Part shown: piece after piece, positions 54,201 to 62,035 of the stretch | Layout of the letters: each line of letters begins with the position of its first letter | How positions within the stretch are numbered: the stretch's first letter is position 1 | From: HK1 sp965220535 | GTDB taxonomy: Bacteria; Pseudomonadota; Gammaproteobacteria; HK1 | Length of the DNA: 64,000 nucleotides | Direction of reading: 5' to 3' | Assembly: GCA_965220535.1 (NCBI GenBank) | Contig: OZ244833.1 | Location: 2,480,001 to 2,544,000 of the forward strand | The notes under the pieces: generated by a model | What the model was told of the DNA's origin: nothing | The model's database searches: none | What the model saw: the letters and a program-made list of their open reading frames with translations, nothing else | Made by a program: the position numbers and the translations under genes

Positions 54201-56235
54201 ATATTTCGATTCCCCCCGCGGCAACCCGAGTGTTTACGATACTTATGTGATCGATTGCGTGCCCGAGCGCGACGATCTCGGCTGTTTGCAGATGATCACC
54301 TCGACGGGAAACTTGGAGGAAATTCACGATATCCTCGCTCGCGCTCTGGGTGATATGAGTCTCGATCATAATGTCGATAACACGGAATTTCTGATGCAAA
54401 GCCTCAAAGCGCTCAGCGGAAGGCTCGTGATTCGGCTGACCGGAAACCGGCAATCGCAGATTTCGGAGATCGTCTCGTTGGCCTTCAGTTACGCCTTTTG
54501 CAAGAACGCCCCCGAAGACGACGTGTGCTGGTTGCCTCTCGATCGAGGTTTTTTGATTCCCGTCGACGATATCTTGGATATCTTGCCGCTCTTGAAAGAA
54601 GGAGGAGGCGAGAAGGCCAAGATATTCCGTCCGGATCTGATCTATGCCTCGGTGGTTCCGCGCAAGGGGCTTTGCTTTCAATTCATCGAGGTGAAATATC
54701 GCGGCAATCTATATAGCGCAAGAGATCTCGATTTGTCCAAAAAGATCGAGAAACAAATCGGCACCCTTCGCAAACGATGGGAAGAGGGTTATTTCGAAGA
54801 GGGGCGTCAATCCATCAGAGCGATTCGGCGTGCCAAACTCGCTCGCGTCCTGCATTTCTATGCGAAAAAGGCGCACCGCCACGGTCTTTCGGATGAGAGA
54901 TATAAGGAGATCGCCGCCGAGATCGACAAGATGATCGAAAAGGGCGGGGATTATTCCTTTGCCGATGCCAAGACCCAAGGAGGCGATCGGGGCTGGATAT
55001 TTTGTCCCGAGTATTTACCCAAGAAGCCGACGAAGGTTTCGATCGAGGGCGAAGAGACGGATATCTATCTTTTCGGTCCCGGGGAATTGCTCGATGCGAT
55101 GCCTTACCGACAGCATTTTGCAAGCGTCCCGGATCGGGTCGAGGATCAGGGCGAGGATCAGGACAAAGATCAGGACAAAGAACCCTCATCGCCCCCGACG
55201 ATTCTCCTCGGAAAAAATCCGAATAACGGCGAGGATGTCAATTGGAACGTGACCATCAAAGGAAATCCTCATCTGCTGATCGGCGGCTTGCCGGGGATGG
55301 GGAAGACCACTTGCCTGCTGAATCTTTGCAAACAGATGAACGAACAAGGCATCGTTCCGATCGTCTTTTCCTTCCATCAGGATATCGACGAAAAACTCGA
55401 AGAGGAGATCGGATCGATTCGTTTCGTCGAGCCTGACAAGCTGGACTTCAACCCTTTGCAAATCATGGAGCGAGACAATCGCAACGCGCATCTCGATGCT
55501 GCGGCGGCGATCCGGGATATCTTCACGGCGATTTTTCCCGATATCGGAAGCGTTCAGACGGGAAAAATCAGAGAGGCGGTCAAGAAAAGTTTTATGGAGA
55601 AGGGCTGGGGGAAGGAGGATGCCACCGACGAGATCGAAGATCCGGCTTTCGGCCGTTTCGTCGAGATATTGAGGCAAGAATCGAAACCGGATAAGGGGCT
55701 GCGCAACCTGTTGACGCGTTTGGAAGAACTCGAGGATTACGGCTTTTTCGAAACCCGGCAAGCCAAGGGCAGCCTGTGGGAGAGCGAGCGGCCGATCGTG
55801 ATTCGGATACACGGCACCCGGAACGAAAGCCTCCAAAGAGCCCTCGCCTCGTTGGTGTTTTACGGTCTTTATAAAGATATGTTTCAGCGCGGCTTGCAGG
55901 ATCGAATCACCCATGCGCTGATCTTCGACGAAGCGCATCGCGTCGCCGCTTTGAAGTTGATCCCCACCATGGCCAAGGAGTGCCGAAAATACGGTATTTC
56001 CTTGGTGCTCGCCTCGCAAGAAGCGAAGGATTTCGACCCTTCGGTTTTTTCCGCGATCGCGAATTATTTGGTTTTGAGACTCAACGAGATCGACGCCAAA
56101 TCGCTGGTGCGCAATGTGGCGGGTTCGCGGCAGGAGCGAGACCTGATAGATCGGATCAAGCAGATGGAGCGCTTCAACGCTTTTTATTTTCAAGAGGGGC
56201 GGAGAGATCCCGATGAGGTGGCTCTTTCCCCCTAA
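51232..56235 (+). CDS. HerA-like ATPase with PD-(D/E)XK-like motif (MAD8-like)
   Basis: 1667 residues; ATG overlaps the previous stop by 14 bp with AAGGAG upstream. The first ~1100 residues have no motif I recognise. Near residue 1134 RPDLIYASVVPRKGLCFQ then FIEVKYR (E-x-K ~1151-1153) looks like a PD-(D/E)XK nuclease site. After a repetitive acidic linker (EDQGEDQDKDQDKE) comes a HerA/FtsK-type ATPase: Walker A IGGLPGMGKTTCLL (~1350), Walker B THALIFDEAHRVAA (~1560), sensor-like SLVLASQEAKDFD, and C-terminal LVRNVAGSRQERDLI. Layout resembles DptH of phosphorothioate restriction and, from memory, MAD8 ATP-binding protein of MADS. Probably the DNA-translocating nuclease effector of the operon. 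Confidence 0.75.
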   Translation: MGWTDTHGELLAKAFEKILATDAAHSVSVEDGAMAFARCLDSEVIERFASSGNFSIPGWEVYRVADREEGKHTITADRAVEIREDKGRPVLLLVDGDRAGAGMDGIYSAAREIKEEALFEKAKGIARARIKDEQSGDIRDYAEKACTIARRRSGVSPWSEFDFLCNIAASGRHPGELLPLIGLWPIDSSEDRDEPKVYLERSRQLADRFFSATSRYSIDEEFEALGLRPDKEQKEKLHALLNLSKTASPLEVMGKLEGDLRIGKIKTVEPEDIETIRITSWVGKNGKPLSWSGLKQKEDDEVPSLIIDLNAKESGKYSKLTVKWKTKPEGIPKNKIFYRVVIMAGGEELTEAVDLPHSGGKEEKYIFTNDSFTTPDEPFSIPTAEVLISVRDKEDVKAQSEIFAIVSGETESDEEKESTGKKVRAFSEGAIELEDRKNIKSVIDKPLEKSKEGRIDPKDFLALTFKEGNLNKNFRVFYPPLIQEADKQWIACKGKQIGRWIIKVQQSGDCAPENLDFQPVEKFASIDDAASERIKAVSAKMAERFKLNGGPGQIYDENADDFATVSDYIKAWSDVFAKNGDPKLALCHTVEVQSLSGATIGLIVLPSHPLRVAWHSAYDNLLLHAAFVESKDRSTKDLPKEFEGLDGAMFPAFLPNPYNDGEDEGGAFVFADTLGFHAVAMVPESNKEPKSSIAILARALGGVGSENASPTTGDRSAKVLGKEIIKYLDCHDIGVDDEIPRRILIHAIRAGAGLTVAKALSEVCLREESKDKRPRDEDEAEKTPLFILEFYSSEDRRGIAGRFIAEATEKRRRGSGTLAPEDRWMLDSVRLPGDINHLPRLRWARREDETPEQAAHLAIAFDSFDSKVVSQASEDVRPAPLYAFGLLSFYEREYEGTPSPSWHSVVRPLGKGKGEGEKHPSQKGKKAHSERLARLQELIYQAAGRHIDATAADPWPVLKTDISEEKEKSLAKIHRLCDWVVALDRNAGVEYFDSPRGNPSVYDTYVIDCVPERDDLGCLQMITSTGNLEEIHDILARALGDMSLDHNVDNTEFLMQSLKALSGRLVIRLTGNRQSQISEIVSLAFSYAFCKNAPEDDVCWLPLDRGFLIPVDDILDILPLLKEGGGEKAKIFRPDLIYASVVPRKGLCFQFIEVKYRGNLYSARDLDLSKKIEKQIGTLRKRWEEGYFEEGRQSIRAIRRAKLARVLHFYAKKAHRHGLSDERYKEIAAEIDKMIEKGGDYSFADAKTQGGDRGWIFCPEYLPKKPTKVSIEGEETDIYLFGPGELLDAMPYRQHFASVPDRVEDQGEDQDKDQDKEPSSPPTILLGKNPNNGEDVNWNVTIKGNPHLLIGGLPGMGKTTCLLNLCKQMNEQGIVPIVFSFHQDIDEKLEEEIGSIRFVEPDKLDFNPLQIMERDNRNAHLDAAAAIRDIFTAIFPDIGSVQTGKIREAVKKSFMEKGWGKEDATDEIEDPAFGRFVEILRQESKPDKGLRNLLTRLEELEDYGFFETRQAKGSLWESERPIVIRIHGTRNESLQRALASLVFYGLYKDMFQRGLQDRITHALIFDEAHRVAALKLIPTMAKECRKYGISLVLASQEAKDFDPSVFSAIANYLVLRLNEIDAKSLVRNVAGSRQERDLIDRIKQMERFNAFYFQEGRRDPDEVALSP
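55141..55182 (+). repeat. In-frame 12-bp repeats in the linker before the HerA-like domain
   Basis: GAGGATCAGGGC, GAGGATCAGGAC, AAAGATCAGGAC, AAAGAA: about three and a half units encoding an Asp/Gln/Lys/Glu linker. Confidence 0.8.
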
Positions 56236-56246
56236 GCGTTTTCAGT

Positions 56247-56298
56247 CCGGGTCTCGAAGCCGGGTCTCGAAGCCGGATCTCGAAGTCGGGTATCGAAG
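56247..56298. repeat. Four tandem 13-bp repeats after the MADS-like operon
   Basis: CCGGGTCTCGAAG twice, CCGGATCTCGAAG, TCGGGTATCGAAG. They start 11 bp beyond the operon's last stop codon and lie before the convergent dtd gene. Confidence 0.9.
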
Positions 56299-56336
56299 TC
56301 TTTTCGGTCTTCGGCTCGGGGATCCGGTTTATAGGC

Positions 56337-56801
56337 TCATCCCTTCGCTTCGCCGCCCGCGGGCTTCACCCGCAACGTGAAGGTGATGGGGCCGTCGTTG
56401 GCCAAGACCACGCGCATGCGGGTCGCGAAGCGGCCGCATTCGACCTGCGGATGTCGCTTGCGAGCGATCATCACCATGAAGTCGAAGAGCCGTCGCCCGA
56501 TCTCCGGGGGTGCGGCGGGGGAAAGCCCGGGTCGAGCACCGGAGCGAGTGTCGGCGGGAAGGGTGAACTGCGGCACCAAGAGCAGGCCGCCGCCGGTATC
56601 GGCAAGGCTCAAGTTCATCTTGCCCGCCTCGTCGGAAAAAACGCGGTAGCCGATCAAACGCTCGATCAGGCGCTCGGCCTCGCGTTCGCTGTCGCCGCGC
56701 TCCACCCCGATGAGGGTCATCAGGCCGCGGTCGATCGCCGCGACGACCTCGCCCTCGATCTCCACCTTGGCGAAATCCACTCGCTGCAAAAGACCGATCA
56801 T
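56337..56801 (-). CDS. dtd: D-aminoacyl-tRNA deacylase
   Basis: Hydrolyses D-aminoacyl-tRNA (and Gly-tRNA-Ala) to keep D-amino acids out of proteins. The active-site signatures are LLLVPQFTLPADT (SQFTL-type motif, here with Pro before Gln) and the C-terminal LANDGPITFTL (NxGPxT). GYRVFSDEAGKMNLSL is also typical. 154 residues, standard length. Convergent with the defence operon; the cupin gene lies upstream on the same strand. Confidence 0.93.
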   Translation of the reverse strand: MIGLLQRVDFAKVEIEGEVVAAIDRGLMTLIGVERGDSEREAERLIERLIGYRVFSDEAGKMNLSLADTGGGLLLVPQFTLPADTRSGARPGLSPAAPPEIGRRLFDFMVMIARKRHPQVECGRFATRMRVVLANDGPITFTLRVKPAGGEAKG

Positions 56802-56855
56802 TTTTTTCGACTCGATCGTCGATCCGTCGGCGACCGCTCGACCCGCGTCCGCGAT

Positions 56856-57269
56856 TCAACCCTCGGCGATCTCGGTCGAGAAATTCGCCGGGGAAACGAT
56901 TTCCAGCACCTCGAAATCATCCGAACAGGCGATTTCCCGATGCAAGATGCCCGGCGGTTGGAGGACGCAATCGCCGGGTTCCAAGCGGTGCACGCCTTGG
57001 CCCTCGTATTCGAATTCCCCCCAGCCCTTGAGCACCAGCACGAGCTGGAAATCGCAACGATGCAGATGCCATTGCCGCACCTCGTCTGCGGTTTTTTCGC
57101 CGTTCGCGCGGATGATATGGGCGATATATCGACCCTTGGTTCCCTCCTCGATGCCGAGATCGCGATAGTCGAAAATCGCCCGCAGGCCGGGATTCCATCG
57201 CGCATCGGAGGCCTTGGCATGCACGAAATCGAAGCCCTCGGTATTCGCGCCGGTGGTCGGTGGAGCCAT
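56856..57269 (-). CDS. Cupin-domain protein
   Basis: 137 residues with a single small beta-barrel cupin. Metal-ligand motif 1 is QWHLHRCDFQLVLVLKGWGE (His-x-His with a later Glu) and motif 2 is PGDCVLQPPGILHREI (His). Motif 1 reads H-L-H-R-C-D rather than the common H-x-H-x4-E. The substrate and metal are unknown; many such proteins are sugar or small-acid isomerases or sensors. It sits between dtd and the B12-activation-like gene on the same strand, and the three may form one transcript. Confidence 0.82.
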   Translation of the reverse strand: MAPPTTGANTEGFDFVHAKASDARWNPGLRAIFDYRDLGIEEGTKGRYIAHIIRANGEKTADEVRQWHLHRCDFQLVLVLKGWGEFEYEGQGVHRLEPGDCVLQPPGILHREIACSDDFEVLEIVSPANFSTEIAEG

Positions 57270-57312
57270 CGTTTTTTCTCCTTCGAAAAGTTCGATCGCC
57301 GGGATTCAATCC

Positions 57313-58014
57313 TCATCCATCGCTATCGATCGGCGCCGGTCGCAGGCCGTAAAGCCCGGAGCGGGACATTTTGGGGAGCATCGCCCCGCTTTCGAACACT
57401 TGTACCGGGCAGGGAGCGTCGCCGAGCGAGGCGAAGAGTTTCGTTTGCTCCTCCAAGGGCCAAGCCGGCATTTCCTGGCCGACGCGGTAGGTATAGCCAG
57501 GGCCCATTCTGCGGGTGATACGAAGACCGGACGATTCGCAATCCGCCCGCAGCCGGCACACGAATTGACGGGTGATCGACTCGACCGCCAGCCAACCCGC
57601 GCTGTCGAGGAGGAGGGCGGTAACCGCATCGTCCGCCGCCATCATCTCGTCGATGGCGCTGTCCAAAGCCCCCCCGGCGGTCAGGGCGAAGACCAAGACG
57701 GAGTCGCAGCCGCGGAGAAAGTGCGGGAAGGCACCGCATTCGAAAGACACCCCGTCGCCGAGGTTCAGCCGCGATTCGATGCACGATTCGATCGCCACCC
57801 GCCGGTAGCCCGCTTCTCCGGCGGTGATTTCGCCGGCGATCGCCGCCGCCTTTTGCGCCGCTCGGCGAATCGGGCGCCGCACCTTTTCCATGTCGCGATA
57901 GCCCTGCAGGCGCAGGATCCGCTCCACCGGTACGTCCACCGGCTCGGCCTTGAAATATCCGGTGGCGGCAAGTGCCGGGATCAGGTGATCCGATGGGGTC
58001 GTCGCTTCGCTCAT
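57313..58014 (-). CDS. Methionine-synthase-activation-domain-like protein (corrinoid-related)
   Basis: 233 residues resembling the stand-alone version of the AdoMet-binding reactivation domain of B12-dependent methionine synthase. The family signature is the stretch RMGPGYTYRVGQEMPAWPLE with EEQTKLFASL following, and FESGAMLPKMSRSGLYGL near the C-terminus. VLVFALTAGGALDSAID in the middle is also characteristic. Start at 58014 (MSEATTPSDHLI) is preferred to an upstream in-frame start at 58089. Such proteins often serve corrinoid methyltransfer systems for methylamines or methoxy compounds; no corrinoid protein or methyltransferase is adjacent here, so the partner is unknown. Confidence 0.75.
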   Translation of the reverse strand: MSEATTPSDHLIPALAATGYFKAEPVDVPVERILRLQGYRDMEKVRRPIRRAAQKAAAIAGEITAGEAGYRRVAIESCIESRLNLGDGVSFECGAFPHFLRGCDSVLVFALTAGGALDSAIDEMMAADDAVTALLLDSAGWLAVESITRQFVCRLRADCESSGLRITRRMGPGYTYRVGQEMPAWPLEEQTKLFASLGDAPCPVQVFESGAMLPKMSRSGLYGLRPAPIDSDG

Positions 58015-58374
58015 GCCGCGTCCAAGACCATGCGATCGATCGTTCGGGATCGAAGATACGAGGGGTCGGGTAAGGGATATCGATGACAATCCCGTTTTGT
58101 ACAGGAGACGATTGTATAAGAGACGATTGTACGCAAGTCAGTGCACCGGTCGATAGCGCGAAGACACGATTATCCGATTGTCCGAGACGCTTTGCGATGA
58201 CCGATGATCTTGGAGGCTATCCCCGGCTTTTCGAAGATATCGGGCATATCGCTTGTTCCCGATCCGCTCCTTCGCAGGTGGGTTTTCAGCCTCTCGTGTT
58301 CAGCCTCTCGCTTTCAGTCTCGAGCCCGGGATGGGGACGCCTCGATCGCCGTGATAAAAACGACGAGGCTCTTA
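58015..58374. other. Intergenic region, no gene seen
   Basis: Contains a two-copy 15-bp direct repeat (AGAGACGATTGTAYG-like) near 58105-58135. No conserved frame. Confidence 0.5.
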
Positions 58375-58716
58375 TCAATCCCTGATTCTTTCGATCTTCG
58401 CGCCGACGACTTCGAAATAAGCGTCATCTTCTTTCTCGGGATCGGGCAAATCATCGGCGTAATCGAGGAGAGGGGATTCGAGCAGTCGGTGAGAAAGGAG
58501 CATGGCGGCCAAGGTCTCGTCGCTTCCGTCGTAGTCGTCTTCGGTGGCGTCGAGTTCGGTGAGGGCGTCGTCCGCTCCGAACCAGTCGAGCAAGGAGGGG
58601 TCTTCTCGCACGGCGTTCAAGGCGCACCCCCGAGCGGCGTCGGGGTCTTGGCTATCGATCGCGACGATATCCTCGAAGTCTATGCGGTGGTTCACTTCGC
58701 TCTCCTTCGGGTTCAC
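58375..58716 (-). CDS. Small acidic hypothetical protein
   Basis: 113 residues, strongly acidic (LDATEDDYDGSDETLAAMLL; DDLPDPEKEDDAYFEVV). No signal peptide or membrane helix. The start at 58716 follows a GAAGGAGAGC ribosome-binding site shortly upstream if the inner MNP… or second Met (MNHR-like) is used; the N-terminus is uncertain. No family recognised. It stands alone between two noncoding gaps. Confidence 0.5.
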   Translation of the reverse strand: MNPKESEVNHRIDFEDIVAIDSQDPDAARGCALNAVREDPSLLDWFGADDALTELDATEDDYDGSDETLAAMLLSHRLLESPLLDYADDLPDPEKEDDAYFEVVGAKIERIRD

Positions 58717-59284
58717 GTTAGGAGTCGGATTCGAAAAAACGGCGGCGGTCGGTTTTCGGGCAAGTCCCTCTCGCTTCGTGACGACCGCTCCCGCGCTCGC
58801 AAGAGGGGGGAGGGTGGAGATCGTTTCCCTCGGGGAGCCGAGAGGGAATTATAGGGTTTCGAGACGATCCTTCGATGCCCGATGTCAAGGATGCCTCGAT
58901 CCTCGATGCGGGTATTTTGGTCATATCGAGGGCTCGCCGCGCTTTTTTTTCGCAAGGCTCGGCGTCTTTCGCACGAGAAAGCGGGCTCTTCGATGGCCGA
59001 ACGATACCGAACAGGTGGTATATTCTCGCAAAGCGGAAAAAGGGCGAAGGGCAAGAGCCGAGATCAAGGGCTTCGAAAAAGGAGTGATCGAGGCGAGCGT
59101 TTTCTCGGCCGATTTTCGCGAAGATCGATTCATCATCGCCGATTCGAGGCATCGAAGCCCCCGAAGCCGAACGACTTTTTACCGTATCGATTGACTTTTC
59201 GCGTCCCGGTTTTCGCAGTCGGGCCATCGGAGGGTGGTCGCGACCGATGCCGCGAGACGATAATCTTGATAGGGAATCTATTGG
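58717..59284. other. Intergenic region, no gene seen
   Basis: About 570 bp upstream of the DNA methyltransferase; accidental frames only. Confidence 0.5.
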
Positions 59285-60157
59285 ATGATCATAGAAGATA
59301 TCGAGAAAATCGAGATGCTGCCGAAGATACGGCGCGGCGTTTCCCGCAAAAGCCATATCCGCCCCGGGCAAGTGCGTTTGTATCAGGCCGACTGCTTGAA
59401 GGTGATGGATCTCTATATCGACTACTTCGGGACGCAGGGCTGTTTCGATCTGATCTTCACCGATCCGCCTTATTTTCTTTCGAACGGCGGCATCACCTGT
59501 CGCTCGGGAAAAATGGCGCGTGTCGACAAGGGTGAATGGGATCGTTCCAAAGGGGTCGATCTCAACCATGAATTCAACACCGCTTGGCTTTCGCGCTGCC
59601 AAAAACTGCTGCGGCGAGACGGCACCCTTTGCGTTTCGGGAACCCACCACGGAATCCATTCGGTCGGATTCGCGATGCAGCAGTTGGGGATGAAGATGCT
59701 CAACACCGTGATCTGGCAAAAGCCGAATCCGCCGCCGAATCTCTCGTGCCGCTATTTCACGCATTCTTTCGAGACCCTGCTATGGGCGGCGAAGAACGAA
59801 AAATCCAAGCATATTTTCAACTATCCGGAGATGCGCGAGGAGAACGGCGGCAAGCAGATGAAGGATATTTGGACCTTGCCGGCACGCGACAAGGCGAGCG
59901 AACGGGGTTGCGAATCGATCGCGCGGCATCCGACGCAAAAGCCGATTGCGCTGTTGAATCGCATCGTTCGCGCCGGCAGCAACGAAGGGGATCTGATTTT
60001 CGATCCCTTCGCCGGCAGCGCCTCCACCGGGGTGGCCGCGCTTTCGAACGATCGGCAATTCGTCGGCTGCGAGCTCGAAGCCGAATATTTTCAGATGGCG
60101 GTCGCCAGGCTGAAAGACCTTCGGGCAGCCGATTCCGTACCCGAGATGTCAACATGA
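59285..60157 (+). CDS. DNA methyltransferase, beta-class (DpnA/MboII-like)
   Basis: Amino-methyltransferase acting on adenine-N6 or cytosine-N4. Catalytic motif IV comes first: FDLIFTDPPYFLSNGGITCR, followed by MARVDKGEWDRSKGVDLNHE, a pattern typical of the DpnA/MboII type. AdoMet motif I is C-terminal, LIFDPFAGSASTGVAALS, so the order is beta-class. HPTQKPIALLNRIVRAGSNE is motif X. 290 residues, a normal length. The stop overlaps the ATG of the next gene (ATGA), suggesting coupling. Recognition sequence is not readable. It could be a solitary methyltransferase, half of an R-M pair, or a source of self-marking for the neighbouring defence operon. Confidence 0.9.
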   Translation: MIIEDIEKIEMLPKIRRGVSRKSHIRPGQVRLYQADCLKVMDLYIDYFGTQGCFDLIFTDPPYFLSNGGITCRSGKMARVDKGEWDRSKGVDLNHEFNTAWLSRCQKLLRRDGTLCVSGTHHGIHSVGFAMQQLGMKMLNTVIWQKPNPPPNLSCRYFTHSFETLLWAAKNEKSKHIFNYPEMREENGGKQMKDIWTLPARDKASERGCESIARHPTQKPIALLNRIVRAGSNEGDLIFDPFAGSASTGVAALSNDRQFVGCELEAEYFQMAVARLKDLRAADSVPEMST

Positions 60158-60750
60158 AAAAAGCCGGCGTCGGCGGTGGAAACAAAGCCCCCGGAACGAT
60201 CTTCGAATACGAGATCGATCGATATCTCGCACGAATGCCCGGTTATTCGGTGGCGAGGGCAAAGTGCAAGGGGGAGCAAAGGCTTTTATATAACGATCGA
60301 TGCGTTGCATACCGGGGCAAAAAACAGGCTTTTTGTCGCCATTCGGAGAATGACGGGGTTGTATGGAAGGATGTGATAGGAAGACGGATATCGCCTCATG
60401 TTGCGCCTCATGTTGCGCCTTATGTCGCGCCCCATGCCGCAACCCATGCCGCAACCCTTCGCGAAGTTCGAAATACGATTGACATCGTGCAGACAAAAGA
60501 CCGAAAGATGGCGGCTTCCGCTGACTATAGGCTTGCGACCTGCGCCTTCGAAAAGCGGCGATATAAGAAGCTGCCCGAGGCTGTGGAGATCGGCGGAGTC
60601 GAAAATATTTATATTCTAAATCGCCGCTATCGCGAATATCGTGAAGGTAGTTGCGAGGGCGAAGACGTTTTCAAGTCGATCGAAGCGGTCGGTCGCGATG
60701 ATGGTTTCGAGCGATCCCCCTTCGATTCGATAGGACTCCCCGAGGACTGA
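60154..60750 (+). CDS. Unknown protein coupled to the DNA methyltransferase (possible restriction partner)
   Basis: 198 residues, no family recognised. Its start overlaps the methyltransferase stop, the usual layout for a cognate endonuclease. FEYEIDRYLARMPGYSVARA and TIDIVQTKDRKMAASADYRL could be parts of a nuclease fold, but no convincing PD-(D/E)XK or HNH site is visible. The middle holds a low-complexity stretch PHVAPHVAPYVAPHAATHAA encoded by five 12-bp repeats. It may be a decayed or repeat-disrupted enzyme. Confidence 0.5.
   Translation: MKKAGVGGGNKAPGTIFEYEIDRYLARMPGYSVARAKCKGEQRLLYNDRCVAYRGKKQAFCRHSENDGVVWKDVIGRRISPHVAPHVAPYVAPHAATHAATLREVRNTIDIVQTKDRKMAASADYRLATCAFEKRRYKKLPEAVEIGGVENIYILNRRYREYREGSCEGEDVFKSIEAVGRDDGFERSPFDSIGLPED
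60394..60457 (+). repeat. Five 12-bp tandem repeats within the methyltransferase partner ORF
   Basis: Units such as GCGCCTCATGTT and GCAACCCATGCC; the length is a multiple of three, so the frame is kept. Confidence 0.85.
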
Positions 60751-60835
60751 TCGCCTCGAAGCCTCGTTCCGTCGAGTATCGGCCATGGCATCGATCCGAC
60801 GGTGCATCCTTCGAACGAGCGGAGCAACGATAAGC

Positions 60836-62035
60836 ATGCACGAAAGGGCGGGACGACATTTTCTGCAGATCCCGGGTCCGACCAACGTCCCCGGTCGTAT
60901 CCTGCGGGCGATCGAGCGGCCGACGATCGACCATCGCGGCCCCGCTTTCGCCGAACTGGGGCAAAGGGTCTTGGCGGGGATGCGGCGCATTTTCGCCACC
61001 GAGTCTCCGGTGGCGATTTTCCCTTCCTCGGGGACCGGCGCGTGGGAAGCGGCGCTGGTCAATACTTTGGAGCCGGGACATCGGGTGTTGATCTGCGAGA
61101 CCGGGCATTTTTCGACCCTGTGGGCGACGATGGCCACTCGCCTCGGTCTCGAGGTGGAACTTCTCGAAGGCGATTGGCGAAGCGCGGCGGATCCGGCGCG
61201 TATCGAGGCCTTTCTCGCCGCCGATCCGGCGCATACCATCAAGGCCGTGGCGGTGGTGCATAACGAGACCTCCACCGGCATCGTCAGCGATATCCCGGCG
61301 GTGCGCGCCGCCATCGACGCCGCCTCCCATCCGGCCTTGCTGCTGGTCGATACCATCTCCTCTTTGGGCTCGATCGACTATCGCCATGACGAATGGGGAG
61401 TGGATGTCAGCGTCGGGGGATCGCAAAAAGGTTTGATGCTGCCACCGGGTCTGGGCTTCAACGCGATCGGCGACAAAGCCCTGGCCTGCGCTCGTGCGGG
61501 ACGCGGCATGGCGCGTTCCTACTGGGATTGGAATGCGATGCTCGAGGCCAACGAGAGCGGTTATTTTCCTTATACCCCGGCCACCAATTTGCTTTTCGGT
61601 CTCGCCGAGGCCATCGATATGCTCTTGGAGGAGGGGCTTGAGGGTGTTTTCGCCCGCCACCGCCGGCACGCCGAAGCCACCCGCCGGGCGGTGCAAGGAT
61701 GGGGACTCGAGTTGTGGTGTCGCCGCCTCGAAGAGCATTCCTCGTCGTTGACGGCGGTGTGTCTCCCCGAGGGCCACAGCGCCGATGCCCTGAGGCGTAT
61801 CATTCTCGAGCGTTTCGACATGTCCTTGGGCAACGGACTCGGACGCTTGGCGGATCGGGTATTTCGGATCGGGCATTTGGGCGCCTTCAACGACCCGATG
61901 CTGGCGGGAACGCTCGCCGGGATCGAGATGGGCCTCGCATTGGCGAAGGTGCCTCATCGTCGCGGCGGAGTCGGTGCGGCCCTCGACTATCTGACGGAAC
62001 AAGCGAAATCCGAAATCCAAAGATCCGAAACTTGA
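60836..62035 (+). CDS. Serine-glyoxylate / alanine-glyoxylate aminotransferase
   Basis: PLP enzyme of the class-V (SGAT/AGAT) family, transferring the amino group from serine (or alanine) to glyoxylate. The N-terminal signature LQIPGPTNVPGRILRAIERP then HRGPAFAELG is diagnostic. AIFPSSGTGAWEAALVNTLE, HNETSTGIVSDIPAVRAAI and the PLP-lysine motif VSVGGSQKGLMLPPGLGF follow. The start at 60836 (MHERAGRHFLQ) is chosen by fit to family N-termini and GGAG upstream. 399 residues, typical. In methylotrophs with the serine cycle this enzyme works near formate dehydrogenase, and such a gene follows ~1.3 kb downstream. Other serine-cycle genes are not in the window. Confidence 0.9.
   Translation: MHERAGRHFLQIPGPTNVPGRILRAIERPTIDHRGPAFAELGQRVLAGMRRIFATESPVAIFPSSGTGAWEAALVNTLEPGHRVLICETGHFSTLWATMATRLGLEVELLEGDWRSAADPARIEAFLAADPAHTIKAVAVVHNETSTGIVSDIPAVRAAIDAASHPALLLVDTISSLGSIDYRHDEWGVDVSVGGSQKGLMLPPGLGFNAIGDKALACARAGRGMARSYWDWNAMLEANESGYFPYTPATNLLFGLAEAIDMLLEEGLEGVFARHRRHAEATRRAVQGWGLELWCRRLEEHSSSLTAVCLPEGHSADALRRIILERFDMSLGNGLGRLADRVFRIGHLGAFNDPMLAGTLAGIEMGLALAKVPHRRGGVGAALDYLTEQAKSEIQRSET

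Noticed and set aside
41342..56235. BREX type 2 or phosphorothioate (Dpt) system
   Set aside because: The NERD-kinase recalls PglW and the HerA-like protein recalls DptH, but PglX, PglZ, BrxL-like genes and DptF/DptG in their usual form, or dnd genes, are absent; MAD6-7-8 fits order and size better.
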